DNA from: Streptomyces liliifuscus
Lineage (GTDB): Bacteria > Actinomycetota > Actinomycetes > Streptomycetales > Streptomycetaceae
Direction of reading: 5' to 3'
NCBI RefSeq assembly: GCF_016598615.1
Contig: NZ_CP066831.1
Coordinates: forward strand, 3,968,001 to 4,032,000
Length of the DNA stretch: 64,000 bases
The position numbers and the translations under genes were made by a program. Shown here one piece after another: positions 57,499-64,000 of the stretch. Positions within the stretch are counted from its first letter, which is position 1. Every line of letters begins with the position of its first letter. The notes beneath the pieces were generated by a model. The model saw only the letters and a program-made list of their open reading frames with translations. It ran no database searches and was not told where the DNA came from.

Positions 57499-60033
57499 CT
57501 AGCTGGGGTTGGTCTCGATCACTCCCACACGGTCCGCCGCCGTCTTGCCGAGGAGCGCCGGGCGCATCGCGCCGACCACGTCCTGGGGCGTCACGGGGGT
57601 CTTCTTGCCGTTGCCCCGGGTGATCAGTACGCCGTCGAAGGCGCCGCCGTACAGCTCCTTCAGCGCTTCCAGGTCGTAGTACTCGACCAGCTTGCCCTGG
57701 GCGTTGGCCTTGACGCCGAGGAACTTCCACAGGGAGTTCTCCGGGCTGAACGGGAGCTCCACCGCGCCCGCCTTGATCGTCACGTTGGCCGACATCGCCG
57801 GCTGCGCGAACGCCTTCATCATGCGGTCGACCTCGGCCTTGGTGACCTTGGGCTCCTTGGCCGTGGTGGGGACCTTGACGGTCGCCGCCTTGCCGGTCTC
57901 CACCTGCGCGCGGTAGGCCTCCTCGACGGCCTCCGTCGACTGTCCGGTGTCGATGCCCTTGCCCGCCTTGCCGTAGACGGCGACGGCCTTGCCCGACTCG
58001 AACTTGATCGTGCCCTCGGTCGCCGAGCCGGAGCCGCCCGCGGCGCGCTCCAGGGCGGCCGTCAGCTTCTCCTCGTCGACGGGCATCGCGGGGTCGACCA
58101 CGCGATGGTTGCCGAACAGCGAGCCGATCACCGAGACGGGGTTGTAGTCGCTGCCCGCCGCGGACCGTACCGTCGCCTGGCTGTCGAGCTGGAGACCGGC
58201 CTGGTCCGGCCTGAGCGCGACGGTGTCGCCCTCGACCGAGAGCTGCAGCGGCTTGGCCGCCCGTGCCTTGAAGGCGTCGTCGAGCTTCTTGACGGCCTCG
58301 TCACGGGTGCCGCCGCCGATGTCGACGCCGAGCACGGTGGTGCCCTTGGGCACGTCGGAGTGGTTCATGAGCAGTCCGGCGCCGTACGCGATGCCGCCCA
58401 GCGTCACCACGCCGGTGACCAGGAGCACCAGCTTGTTGCGGCCCTTTTTCTTCTTGGTCCGCGAGGCCGCGGGCGCGGCCGGGGAGACGGGTTCGGGCAG
58501 CTTCGGGGGCTGGTGCGGCAGCGGTCCGTCGGTGTGCGCGCCCGGTCCGAACGGCGAGTTCGGGGCGGGCGGCACGACGGGGATGCCGCTGGTCAGCGTG
58601 TGTCCTGAGACGTTCTCACCGGCGCCGCCGTAGCCCGGCGTACCGGGTTCGGGGGCGGGCTTCTGCGGGGTGAGGATCGCGGTGTCGTCACTCATCCCAC
58701 CGCCGGGCCCTCCGGTGAAGGACGAGCCGTGCTGGGCACCCTTGCCATCGGGGAAGCCGGCGCCGCCGGGACCACCAGGTCCGGCACCCTGACCGCCGGG
58801 GCCACCAGGGGCACCGGGTCCGCCCGGGAAGCCGGAGCCGTTCTGGGCACCGTTGGGACCAGGGAAGCCCGAGCCGTCCGGACCGCCGACGCCGCCTGGG
58901 CCACCAGGACCGCCCGGGAAGCCCGAGCCGTTCTGGGCACCGTTGGGGCCGGGGAAGCCCGAGCCGTCCGAGGTTCCGGGGCCGCCGGGACCACCAGGTC
59001 CGCCGGAAGCGCCGTGGAACGCGGCGGCACCCTGACCGTTCTGGTCACCCATGCCACCACGGGCACGCGGACCGCCAGGTCCACCGGGTCCGCCAGGAGC
59101 GCCCTGGCCGCCGGGACCGCCCGGACCGCCGATTCCGCTCGGGGCTCCGCCGCGCACCGCGCCGGGCGGTGTCAGCCGGCCGTCGCCGGTGGCCGGTCCG
59201 CCGGTCGGGCCCGAGGGTCCGCCCTGGCCGCCGCCGGAGAAGTAGGGAAGCCCGTCGCGCCGCGGCTCACCGCCGCCGTCGCCGGAGCCGTCCGTCGGAT
59301 ACGGCGAGTTGCCGGGGCCGCTGCCCAGCGGCCCCGCCGCCAGTGCCGCGGACACGTCGAAGGAACCGGTACCGCCGCCGTGGCCGGGCGCCACGGGCCC
59401 GGTACCGCCCGCGCCGGGCAGCCCGGCGCCGTTGGTACCGCCGGGCCGGGAGCCACCGGGCCTGGCTGCACCACCGGCACCGCCGTTGGGCGCGGCCGAA
59501 CCGGAGGGCCGTGCACCGGAGCCGCCAACTCCCGCTCCGGCACTCGTGCCGGGGCCCGGCGCACCCGAACCGCCGGGCGTCCCGGCGCCGTTGGTGCCGC
59601 CACCGCCCGGACCGCCCTTGGGCGCACCGGACTTGCGTGGCGCGAACCAGTCGCTCGTCTTGTCCTCGGCGGAGGGCGTGGGCATGGGGTGGGATCCGGT
59701 GTCGGAGTCCACGGGCCCGCCCACGCCGGTGCTCGGCCCGGTGTCCACGGGGGCCGGTTTGGGCACACTCGTGCTGTCGGAGGACTCGCCGCCCCCGACG
59801 GGTGTGCGCACGACGACCGGCGGAATGGGCCGGGATCCGGGGATGTTGATGCGGATCCGCGTCGTCAGCGTGGTCTCGGTCTTGGGCTGCTCCGGCCGGT
59901 CACCGGCGGAACGCCCATTGTCGGCGGCGCCGTCGGAAGCCTTGGGCGTTCCGTACGGCGGAGTCCCCGACGGGTATGCGGTTCCGCCGCGCCCGTTGGG
60001 CCCGGAGGACGAACTGTCAGTTTCACGACTCAA
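57499..60033 (-). CDS. Collagen-like, PG_binding_4/VanW-type membrane protein, TTG start
   Basis: An 844-aa protein. About 510 cytosolic residues are Gly/Pro-rich, with collagen-like GxY runs (GFPGPNGAQNGSGFPGGPG, twice, 30-residue period). A KKKKGRNK stop-transfer stretch and one membrane helix follow, then an external domain with two PG_binding_4-like repeats (VLGVDIGGGTRDEAVKKL; then TKAEVDRMMKAFAQPAMS), as in YoaR/VanW peptidoglycan-associated proteins. The TTG at 60033 follows AGGAGAACCTGCC; no ATG or GTG is better placed. Function: envelope, unspecified. Confidence 0.85.
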   Translation of the reverse strand: MSRETDSSSSGPNGRGGTAYPSGTPPYGTPKASDGAADNGRSAGDRPEQPKTETTLTTRIRINIPGSRPIPPVVVRTPVGGGESSDSTSVPKPAPVDTGPSTGVGGPVDSDTGSHPMPTPSAEDKTSDWFAPRKSGAPKGGPGGGGTNGAGTPGGSGAPGPGTSAGAGVGGSGARPSGSAAPNGGAGGAARPGGSRPGGTNGAGLPGAGGTGPVAPGHGGGTGSFDVSAALAAGPLGSGPGNSPYPTDGSGDGGGEPRRDGLPYFSGGGQGGPSGPTGGPATGDGRLTPPGAVRGGAPSGIGGPGGPGGQGAPGGPGGPGGPRARGGMGDQNGQGAAAFHGASGGPGGPGGPGTSDGSGFPGPNGAQNGSGFPGGPGGPGGVGGPDGSGFPGPNGAQNGSGFPGGPGAPGGPGGQGAGPGGPGGAGFPDGKGAQHGSSFTGGPGGGMSDDTAILTPQKPAPEPGTPGYGGAGENVSGHTLTSGIPVVPPAPNSPFGPGAHTDGPLPHQPPKLPEPVSPAAPAASRTKKKKGRNKLVLLVTGVVTLGGIAYGAGLLMNHSDVPKGTTVLGVDIGGGTRDEAVKKLDDAFKARAAKPLQLSVEGDTVALRPDQAGLQLDSQATVRSAAGSDYNPVSVIGSLFGNHRVVDPAMPVDEEKLTAALERAAGGSGSATEGTIKFESGKAVAVYGKAGKGIDTGQSTEAVEEAYRAQVETGKAATVKVPTTAKEPKVTKAEVDRMMKAFAQPAMSANVTIKAGAVELPFSPENSLWKFLGVKANAQGKLVEYYDLEALKELYGGAFDGVLITRGNGKKTPVTPQDVVGAMRPALLGKTAADRVGVIETNPS
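58810..58975. repeat. 90-bp repeat in the collagen-like gene
   Basis: Two near-identical blocks encode DGSGFPGPNGAQNG-type sequence with a 30-residue period, and a partial third copy (PDGKGAQHGSSF) follows. The whole region is built from Gly-Gly-Pro codons. Confidence 0.75.
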
Positions 60034-60193
60034 GGCAGGTTCTCCTGGTTGGCTCCACCGCCCGTGTACTCGACCTCGATTCGGGCGGCTCGGCGGCGCG
60101 CACCACCATACTGGCCACTTGTCGTCCGCATCCTGCGGCCGCAGGGGAAACCCACACCGGACTTGCACCTGCGCACTGCGGCGAAGTGGTACG

Positions 60194-60619
60194 TCACTTG
60201 CCAAGTCGGGCGGCGAGCCCACCTGGTTGCCGCCCCGGGCCAAGGGTGGCGCACATCACAGCCACGGCCATTCCACCGAGCAGGAAGAGGTAGGAGCCCG
60301 CTCCCGCGGCGAAGAGGAAGTCCCCCTCGGGCCTGCTCGCGGTGAGCAGGACGACGGCGATCATCCAGCCGGCGGCGGGTGCGACGGCCCCGCCCCGGCC
60401 ACCGGTCGCCCGTGCCCCGCCGATGAAGAGCCCCGCCGCGCCTGCCAGCGCGAGCAGCAGCCCGCCCGGGAACAGGCCCGCCTGGACCAGTCCGCCGGCC
60501 GCCCCGACCACGGCACCCAGCACGAAGAGCCCCAGGTGGACGAGGATCCGTCCGGCAGAGGGCGCTCGCGGGGGCTCGGCGAGCATGCTGCCCGCACCCG
60601 GCCTGTTCGCCGTACTCAT
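60194..60619 (-). CDS. DUF6113 membrane protein
   Basis: A 141-aa protein with four hydrophobic segments (VHLGLFVLGAVVGAAGGLVQ; LLLALAGAAGLFIG; AAGWMIAVVLLTA; GSYLFLLGGMAVAVM). Matches the Streptomyces DUF6113 family that commonly sits beside mshB. Function unknown. ATG at 60619, 40 bp after the mshB stop; an operon with it is likely. Confidence 0.85.
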   Translation of the reverse strand: MSTANRPGAGSMLAEPPRAPSAGRILVHLGLFVLGAVVGAAGGLVQAGLFPGGLLLALAGAAGLFIGGARATGGRGGAVAPAAGWMIAVVLLTASRPEGDFLFAAGAGSYLFLLGGMAVAVMCATLGPGRQPGGLAARLGK

Positions 60620-60659
60620 CAGCCACTCACTTCATTACGTGTCGGACATCCACCACGAC

Positions 60660-61556
60660 TCATCGGACACCCTCATCCTTTTCCGCCGTCCCGGCGAACA
60701 GGTCCGTCTCCCGTGCAGGTCCTTCGCGCCCGCCGCGCACCAACTCGTAGTACTCCACGACGAACAGCGGCTGCGCGAGCTGGTTGGAGAGCGCGAACCA
60801 CGGCTCGGCGACGTCGATCTGGGTGGCGTGCGCCCGCATCGCGGCTGCCTTGGCCGCGGCGAAGGGGGTGCCGTCGATCTCCGTGGTGATCAGCGAGTCG
60901 TCCACCACGCCCGGCACGTCGTCGACGGCGGCGGAGGCAGGGAACGGCAGTTCGTCGAGCACGTCCTTCAGCCGGGCGAAGCCCTCCTCGGCGACCGTGC
61001 GAGGTACGCGGTTCCAGTAGATCTTTGCGATCGTCCACGGTTCGCCGAGCTCCGGACCGAAGCCGGACTCCGCGGCCAGGTCGGCGGCGCGCATGGCGAC
61101 GCGGTGGGCCTGGACGTGGTCCGGGTGGCCGTAGCCGCCGTTCGTGTCGTACGTCACGAGCACCTGGGGGCGCACCTCGCGGATCACCCGGACGAGATCC
61201 GCGGCCGCCTCGTCGACGTCCGCCTGCCAGAAGCAGCGCGGGTCGTCGTTGTCGGGCAGGCCCATCATCCCGGAGTCGTGGTAGCGGCCGGGGCCGCCGA
61301 GGGAGCGGAAGTCGCTCACCCCGAGTTCGCGCATCGCCGCGCCGAGCTCGGCTTGGCGGTGATCGCCGAGGGCCTCGCCCGACAGATGGGCGAGACCGGG
61401 CGGGATGACCTCGCCCCGCTGGCCCAGGGTGCAGGTCACGAGCGTGACGTGGGCGCCCTCGGCCGCGTACCTGGCCATGGTCGCGCCGTTGTTGATCGCC
61501 TCGTCGTCCGGGTGCGCGTGCACCAGGAGCAGACGCCGGGAGGGCAGTTCCGTCAT
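60660..61556 (-). CDS. mshB: Mycothiol deacetylase MshB
   Basis: A 298-aa LmbE-fold enzyme: VHAHPDDEAINNG (zinc His and catalytic Asp, residues 12-24) and GYGHPDHVQAHRV (third zinc His). It deacetylates GlcNAc-inositol to GlcN-inositol in mycothiol synthesis, the main thiol redox buffer of actinomycetes. ATG 61556 (MTELPSRR) is preferred; a GTG at 61565 lies too near GTAGG. The position beside DUF6113 supports the assignment. Confidence 0.93.
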   Translation of the reverse strand: MTELPSRRLLLVHAHPDDEAINNGATMARYAAEGAHVTLVTCTLGQRGEVIPPGLAHLSGEALGDHRQAELGAAMRELGVSDFRSLGGPGRYHDSGMMGLPDNDDPRCFWQADVDEAAADLVRVIREVRPQVLVTYDTNGGYGHPDHVQAHRVAMRAADLAAESGFGPELGEPWTIAKIYWNRVPRTVAEEGFARLKDVLDELPFPASAAVDDVPGVVDDSLITTEIDGTPFAAAKAAAMRAHATQIDVAEPWFALSNQLAQPLFVVEYYELVRGGREGPARETDLFAGTAEKDEGVR

Positions 61557-61564
61557 GGGCCCCA

Positions 61565-61608
61565 CCCTACGAGGCGTGGGGCAGAACCCTACGAGGCGTG
61601 GGTCAGAA
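61565..61608. repeat. 22-bp tandem duplication overlapping a stop codon
   Basis: Two copies of CCCTACGAGGCGTGGGGCAG+AA, 21 of 22 identical, at 61565-61586 and 61587-61608. The second holds the TGA of the small membrane protein gene; the first differs exactly in that codon (GGCAG for GTCAG). Confidence 0.9.
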
Positions 61609-61797
61609 CTTGATGTCTCCGATCATGCCCGCGATGTTCGTGGTCAGATCGTTGATCGTCGGTGCGATCGTCGAGCTGGCCAGGTAGAAGCCGAACAGGA
61701 CACACACGATGGCGTGAGGCGCCTTCAGCCCTGATTTCTTGATCAGGATGAAGACGATGATCGCCAGCAGCACCACCGCCGAAATCGAGAGTGCCAC
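61603..61797 (-). CDS. Small two-helix membrane protein
   Basis: A 64-aa protein with helices LSISAVVLLAIIVFILI and HAIVCVLFGFYLASST, and a TNIAGMIGDIKF tail. GTG at 61797 follows GGAGG at 9 nt, a clear ribosome site. Conserved beside mshB in Streptomyces as I recall. Function unknown. Its last codons lie in the 22-bp duplication. Confidence 0.82.
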   Translation of the reverse strand: MALSISAVVLLAIIVFILIKKSGLKAPHAIVCVLFGFYLASSTIAPTINDLTTNIAGMIGDIKF

Positions 61798-61973
61798 GGC
61801 GGCTCACCTCCAAGGATCCCAGGGACGCGGGGGGTCGGATGATGGGGGCAGTAAATCCATACAGCGGCCAGCAGGTTGATACCCACACAGCAGTAGTGAT
61901 CATAACTATTCGTACGTGCGCATTGATCGGCGCACGGCCGCACAAGGGGGCGCATGGCCAATATGGTCGGAGC

Positions 61974-64000
61974 ATGACGACCGAGCCTCTCTCCTTTCCG
62001 CGCCGGCAGGCGCGCACCCTGCGCTTCACGCTCGGCGCGCCCCGTGCGTTCACCGTGGCGCCCGACGGTTCCCGGGTCGTGTACCTGCGGTCCTCGTCCG
62101 GTACGGACCGGGCGAACCAGCTGTGGGTTCTCGACGTGGCGGACGGCGAGGAGCGCCCCGCCGCGGATCCGGGCGCGCTGCTCGGAGGCTCCTCGGAGAG
62201 ACTGTCGGCGGCGGAGCGGGCCCGGCGCGAGCGCAGCCGCGAGGGCGGGGCGGGCATCGTCGGCTATGCCACCGACACGGCCGTGGAGTTGGCGTCCTTC
62301 GCCCTGTCGGGGCGGCTGTTCACCGCGGAGCTGCGGGCGGGCACGGCACGTGAACTGAGGGTTCCCGGGCCGGTCCTCGACCCCCGCCCGTCCCCCGACG
62401 GACGGCTCGTCGCGTACGTCTCCGGGGGCGCCCTGAGGGTCGTCGGCGCCGAGGGGGAGGACGACAGGGCGCTCGTGCAGCCGGAGTCCGACACGGTCAC
62501 CTACGGTCTCGCCGAGTTCATCGCGGCCGAGGAGATGGGCCGTTCGCGCGGTTTCTGGTGGTCGCCGGAGTCGGACCGGCTGCTGGTCGCACGGGCCGAC
62601 GACGCTCCCGTACGCCGCTGGTGGATCTCCGATCCGGCGCATCCCGAGCGGGATCCGCAGCAGGTCCCCTATCCGGCGGCCGGGACGGACAACGCGGAGG
62701 TGCGGCTCTTCGTGGTGGGGCTCGAAGGGGCGCGCACGGAGGTCGCATGGGACCGCGCACGCTACCCCTACCTCGCGCGAGTGCACTGGTCGGCGGCCGG
62801 AGCGCCGCTGCTTCTCGTCCAGGCGCGCGACCAGACGAGCCAGCTCTATCTGGCCGTCGACCCGGACACCGGGGCGACCCGGATGGTGCACGCGGACGAA
62901 GATCCACAATGGCTTGATCTTTTCCCCGGGGTGCCGAGCTGGAGTCCGAGCGGACAGCTCGTGCGGATCGCCGACGAGGGCGGGGCGCGTGTCCTCGCCG
63001 TGGGCGAACGCCCCCTGACGGGACCGCAGTTGCATGTGCGAGCGGTACTGGACGTGTCGGACGACGACGTGCTGGTCTCCGCGTCGGCCGGCGAGGCGGC
63101 GGCCGCCCCGGAGACCGGTGAGGTGCACGTCTACCGGGTCAACGACCTCGGCGTGGAACGGATTTCACAGGAACCCGGCGTCCACTCGGCGGTGCGTGCG
63201 GGCGGGGTGACGGTCCTCGTGTCGGCCATGCCCGGCCAACCGGGCGCCCGGGTGCAGGTGCTGCGGGACGGCAAGCGCGCGGCGACCGTGGCCTCGTACG
63301 CCGAAGACCCCGGGCTGAGCCCGCGCGTGACGCTCACGGAGGCGGGCGAGCGCCGTGTGCCGTGTGCCGTGCTGCTCCCCACGGACTACACCGACGGTCC
63401 GCTGCCGGTGCTGATGGACCCGTACGGCGGGCCGCACGGGCAGCGGGTGCTGGCCGCGCACAATCCGTATCTGACCTCGCAGTGGTTCGCCGACCAGGGG
63501 TTCGCCGTGATCGTCGCGGACGGGCGGGGCATGCCGGGCCGCTCGCCCGCCTGGGAGAAGTCGATCAAGGACGATCTCGCGGCGGTCGTCCTCGACGACC
63601 AGATCCACGCGCTCCGGGCGCTCGCCGAACGCTTCCCGCTGGACCTGGACCGGGTGGCGATCCGCGGCTGGTCGTTCGGCGGCTATCTCGCGGGGCTCGC
63701 GGTGCTGCGCCGACCCGACGTCTTCCACGCGGGCGTGGTGGGCGCGCCGGTGACGGACCAGCGGCTGTACGACACCCACTACACCGAGCGGTATCTGGGC
63801 GATCCGAACACGCGGCCGGAGGTCTACGCGGCGAACTCGCTGATCGACGACGACGGTCTGGTGGGGGCCGCCGAGCCGGCCCGGCCGATGATGATCGTGC
63901 ACGGTCTCGCCGACGACAACGTGGTGGTCGCGCACTCCCTGCGGCTGTCCTCCGCGCTGCTGGCCGCGGGCCGCCCGCACGAGGTGCTGCCGCTGTCGGG
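61974..64000 (+). CDS. S9 (DPP-IV-like) prolyl peptidase, 3' truncated
   Basis: About 675 residues to the window edge. An N-terminal beta-propeller with a DPP-IV Glu-Glu pair (FIAAEEMGRSRGFWW) is followed by the hydrolase domain: MDPYGGPHGQRV, GWSFGGYLAGLA (nucleophile Ser) and VHGLADDNVVVAHS (Asp). The catalytic His must lie beyond the end. It removes X-Pro dipeptides from peptide N-termini; cytosolic, no signal. ATG at 61974 follows GGTCGGAGC. Confidence 0.9.
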   Translation, partial: MTTEPLSFPRRQARTLRFTLGAPRAFTVAPDGSRVVYLRSSSGTDRANQLWVLDVADGEERPAADPGALLGGSSERLSAAERARRERSREGGAGIVGYATDTAVELASFALSGRLFTAELRAGTARELRVPGPVLDPRPSPDGRLVAYVSGGALRVVGAEGEDDRALVQPESDTVTYGLAEFIAAEEMGRSRGFWWSPESDRLLVARADDAPVRRWWISDPAHPERDPQQVPYPAAGTDNAEVRLFVVGLEGARTEVAWDRARYPYLARVHWSAAGAPLLLVQARDQTSQLYLAVDPDTGATRMVHADEDPQWLDLFPGVPSWSPSGQLVRIADEGGARVLAVGERPLTGPQLHVRAVLDVSDDDVLVSASAGEAAAAPETGEVHVYRVNDLGVERISQEPGVHSAVRAGGVTVLVSAMPGQPGARVQVLRDGKRAATVASYAEDPGLSPRVTLTEAGERRVPCAVLLPTDYTDGPLPVLMDPYGGPHGQRVLAAHNPYLTSQWFADQGFAVIVADGRGMPGRSPAWEKSIKDDLAAVVLDDQIHALRALAERFPLDLDRVAIRGWSFGGYLAGLAVLRRPDVFHAGVVGAPVTDQRLYDTHYTERYLGDPNTRPEVYAANSLIDDDGLVGAAEPARPMMIVHGLADDNVVVAHSLRLSSALLAAGRPHEVLPLS

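Noticed and set aside
61743..63128. 461-codon minus-strand frame antisense to the S9 peptidase
   Set aside because: It is Arg/Pro/Gly-rich shadow sequence opposite a clear propeller and hydrolase domain.

Overview
The window is a gene-dense, very GC-rich piece of an actinomycete chromosome, almost certainly Streptomyces. The signs are strong third-position G/C bias, many GTG starts, GTGA/ATGA stop-start overlaps, and families typical of the genus (DUF3152, DUF3107, DUF3117, DUF6113, DUF6758, a mycothiol gene, a 7Fe ferredoxin). I see no rRNA, tRNA, CRISPR array, insertion sequence or prophage. It looks like conserved core chromosome, not an island. From memory, the right half is colinear (inverted) with Mycobacterium tuberculosis from corA (Rv1239c) back to mshB (Rv1170).

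Layout. 1-4454: end of a UPF0104-type membrane protein gene, then two tandem secreted tripeptidyl-aminopeptidase-like lipoproteins. 4640-5818: moeZ (sulfur carrier activation). 5882-11177: a four-gene minus-strand operon (PelF-like GT4 glycosyltransferase, multi-pass membrane protein, NAD-dependent sugar epimerase, spherulin-4/GH135-like protein) that looks like a compact exopolysaccharide system. This is the best candidate for an undescribed system here. 11423-14445: a membrane-anchored metzincin-like DUF3152 protein with tandem repeats, and an alpha/beta hydrolase. 14640-17413: small conserved genes, a TetR regulator, and a ferritin-like protein. 17803-20430: a DEAD-box helicase with a 13-block basic tail, apparently starting at CTG, followed by a terminator and a 33-bp minisatellite. 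20810-27930: hydrolase, NYN nuclease, a 50-aa protein behind a sigma-R-type promoter, MarC, PHP phosphoesterase, an MFS transporter behind a palindromic operator, and a SUFU-domain protein.

27931-34407 is a magnesium neighbourhood: corA with a 0.5-kb leader, then an MgtE-like cytosolic protein coupled to a DUF1003 membrane protein, then mrp. 35708-41583 is an envelope-stress block: ECF sigma factor, zinc anti-sigma factor, HtrA-type protease and TatB, with a divergent O-methyltransferase that seems to start at ATT. An ECF-type promoter lies just upstream of the sigma gene. 41954-50671 holds enoyl-CoA hydratase, tag, a DivIVA-like protein, folP, a LOG-family protein, dapE, dapC and fdxA, that is, folate, DNA repair and lysine/diaminopimelate metabolism. 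50813-57363 holds an acetyltransferase, a transglutaminase-like protein and an ABC transporter/DesKR-type two-component operon with a perfect palindrome upstream. 57499-61797 holds a collagen-like, PG_binding_4-domain membrane protein, DUF6113, mshB and a small membrane protein. The window ends inside an S9 (DPP-IV-like) peptidase.

A striking structural feature is a dispersed repeat (core GGGGCGCGGGGAACTGCGCG). It occurs about 12 times, always at gene 3' ends and almost always between convergent genes. Its first bases can supply the TAG stop codon of the neighbouring gene. Other convergent gaps carry perfect hairpin terminators or, at 44877-45083, one 207-bp nested inverted repeat.
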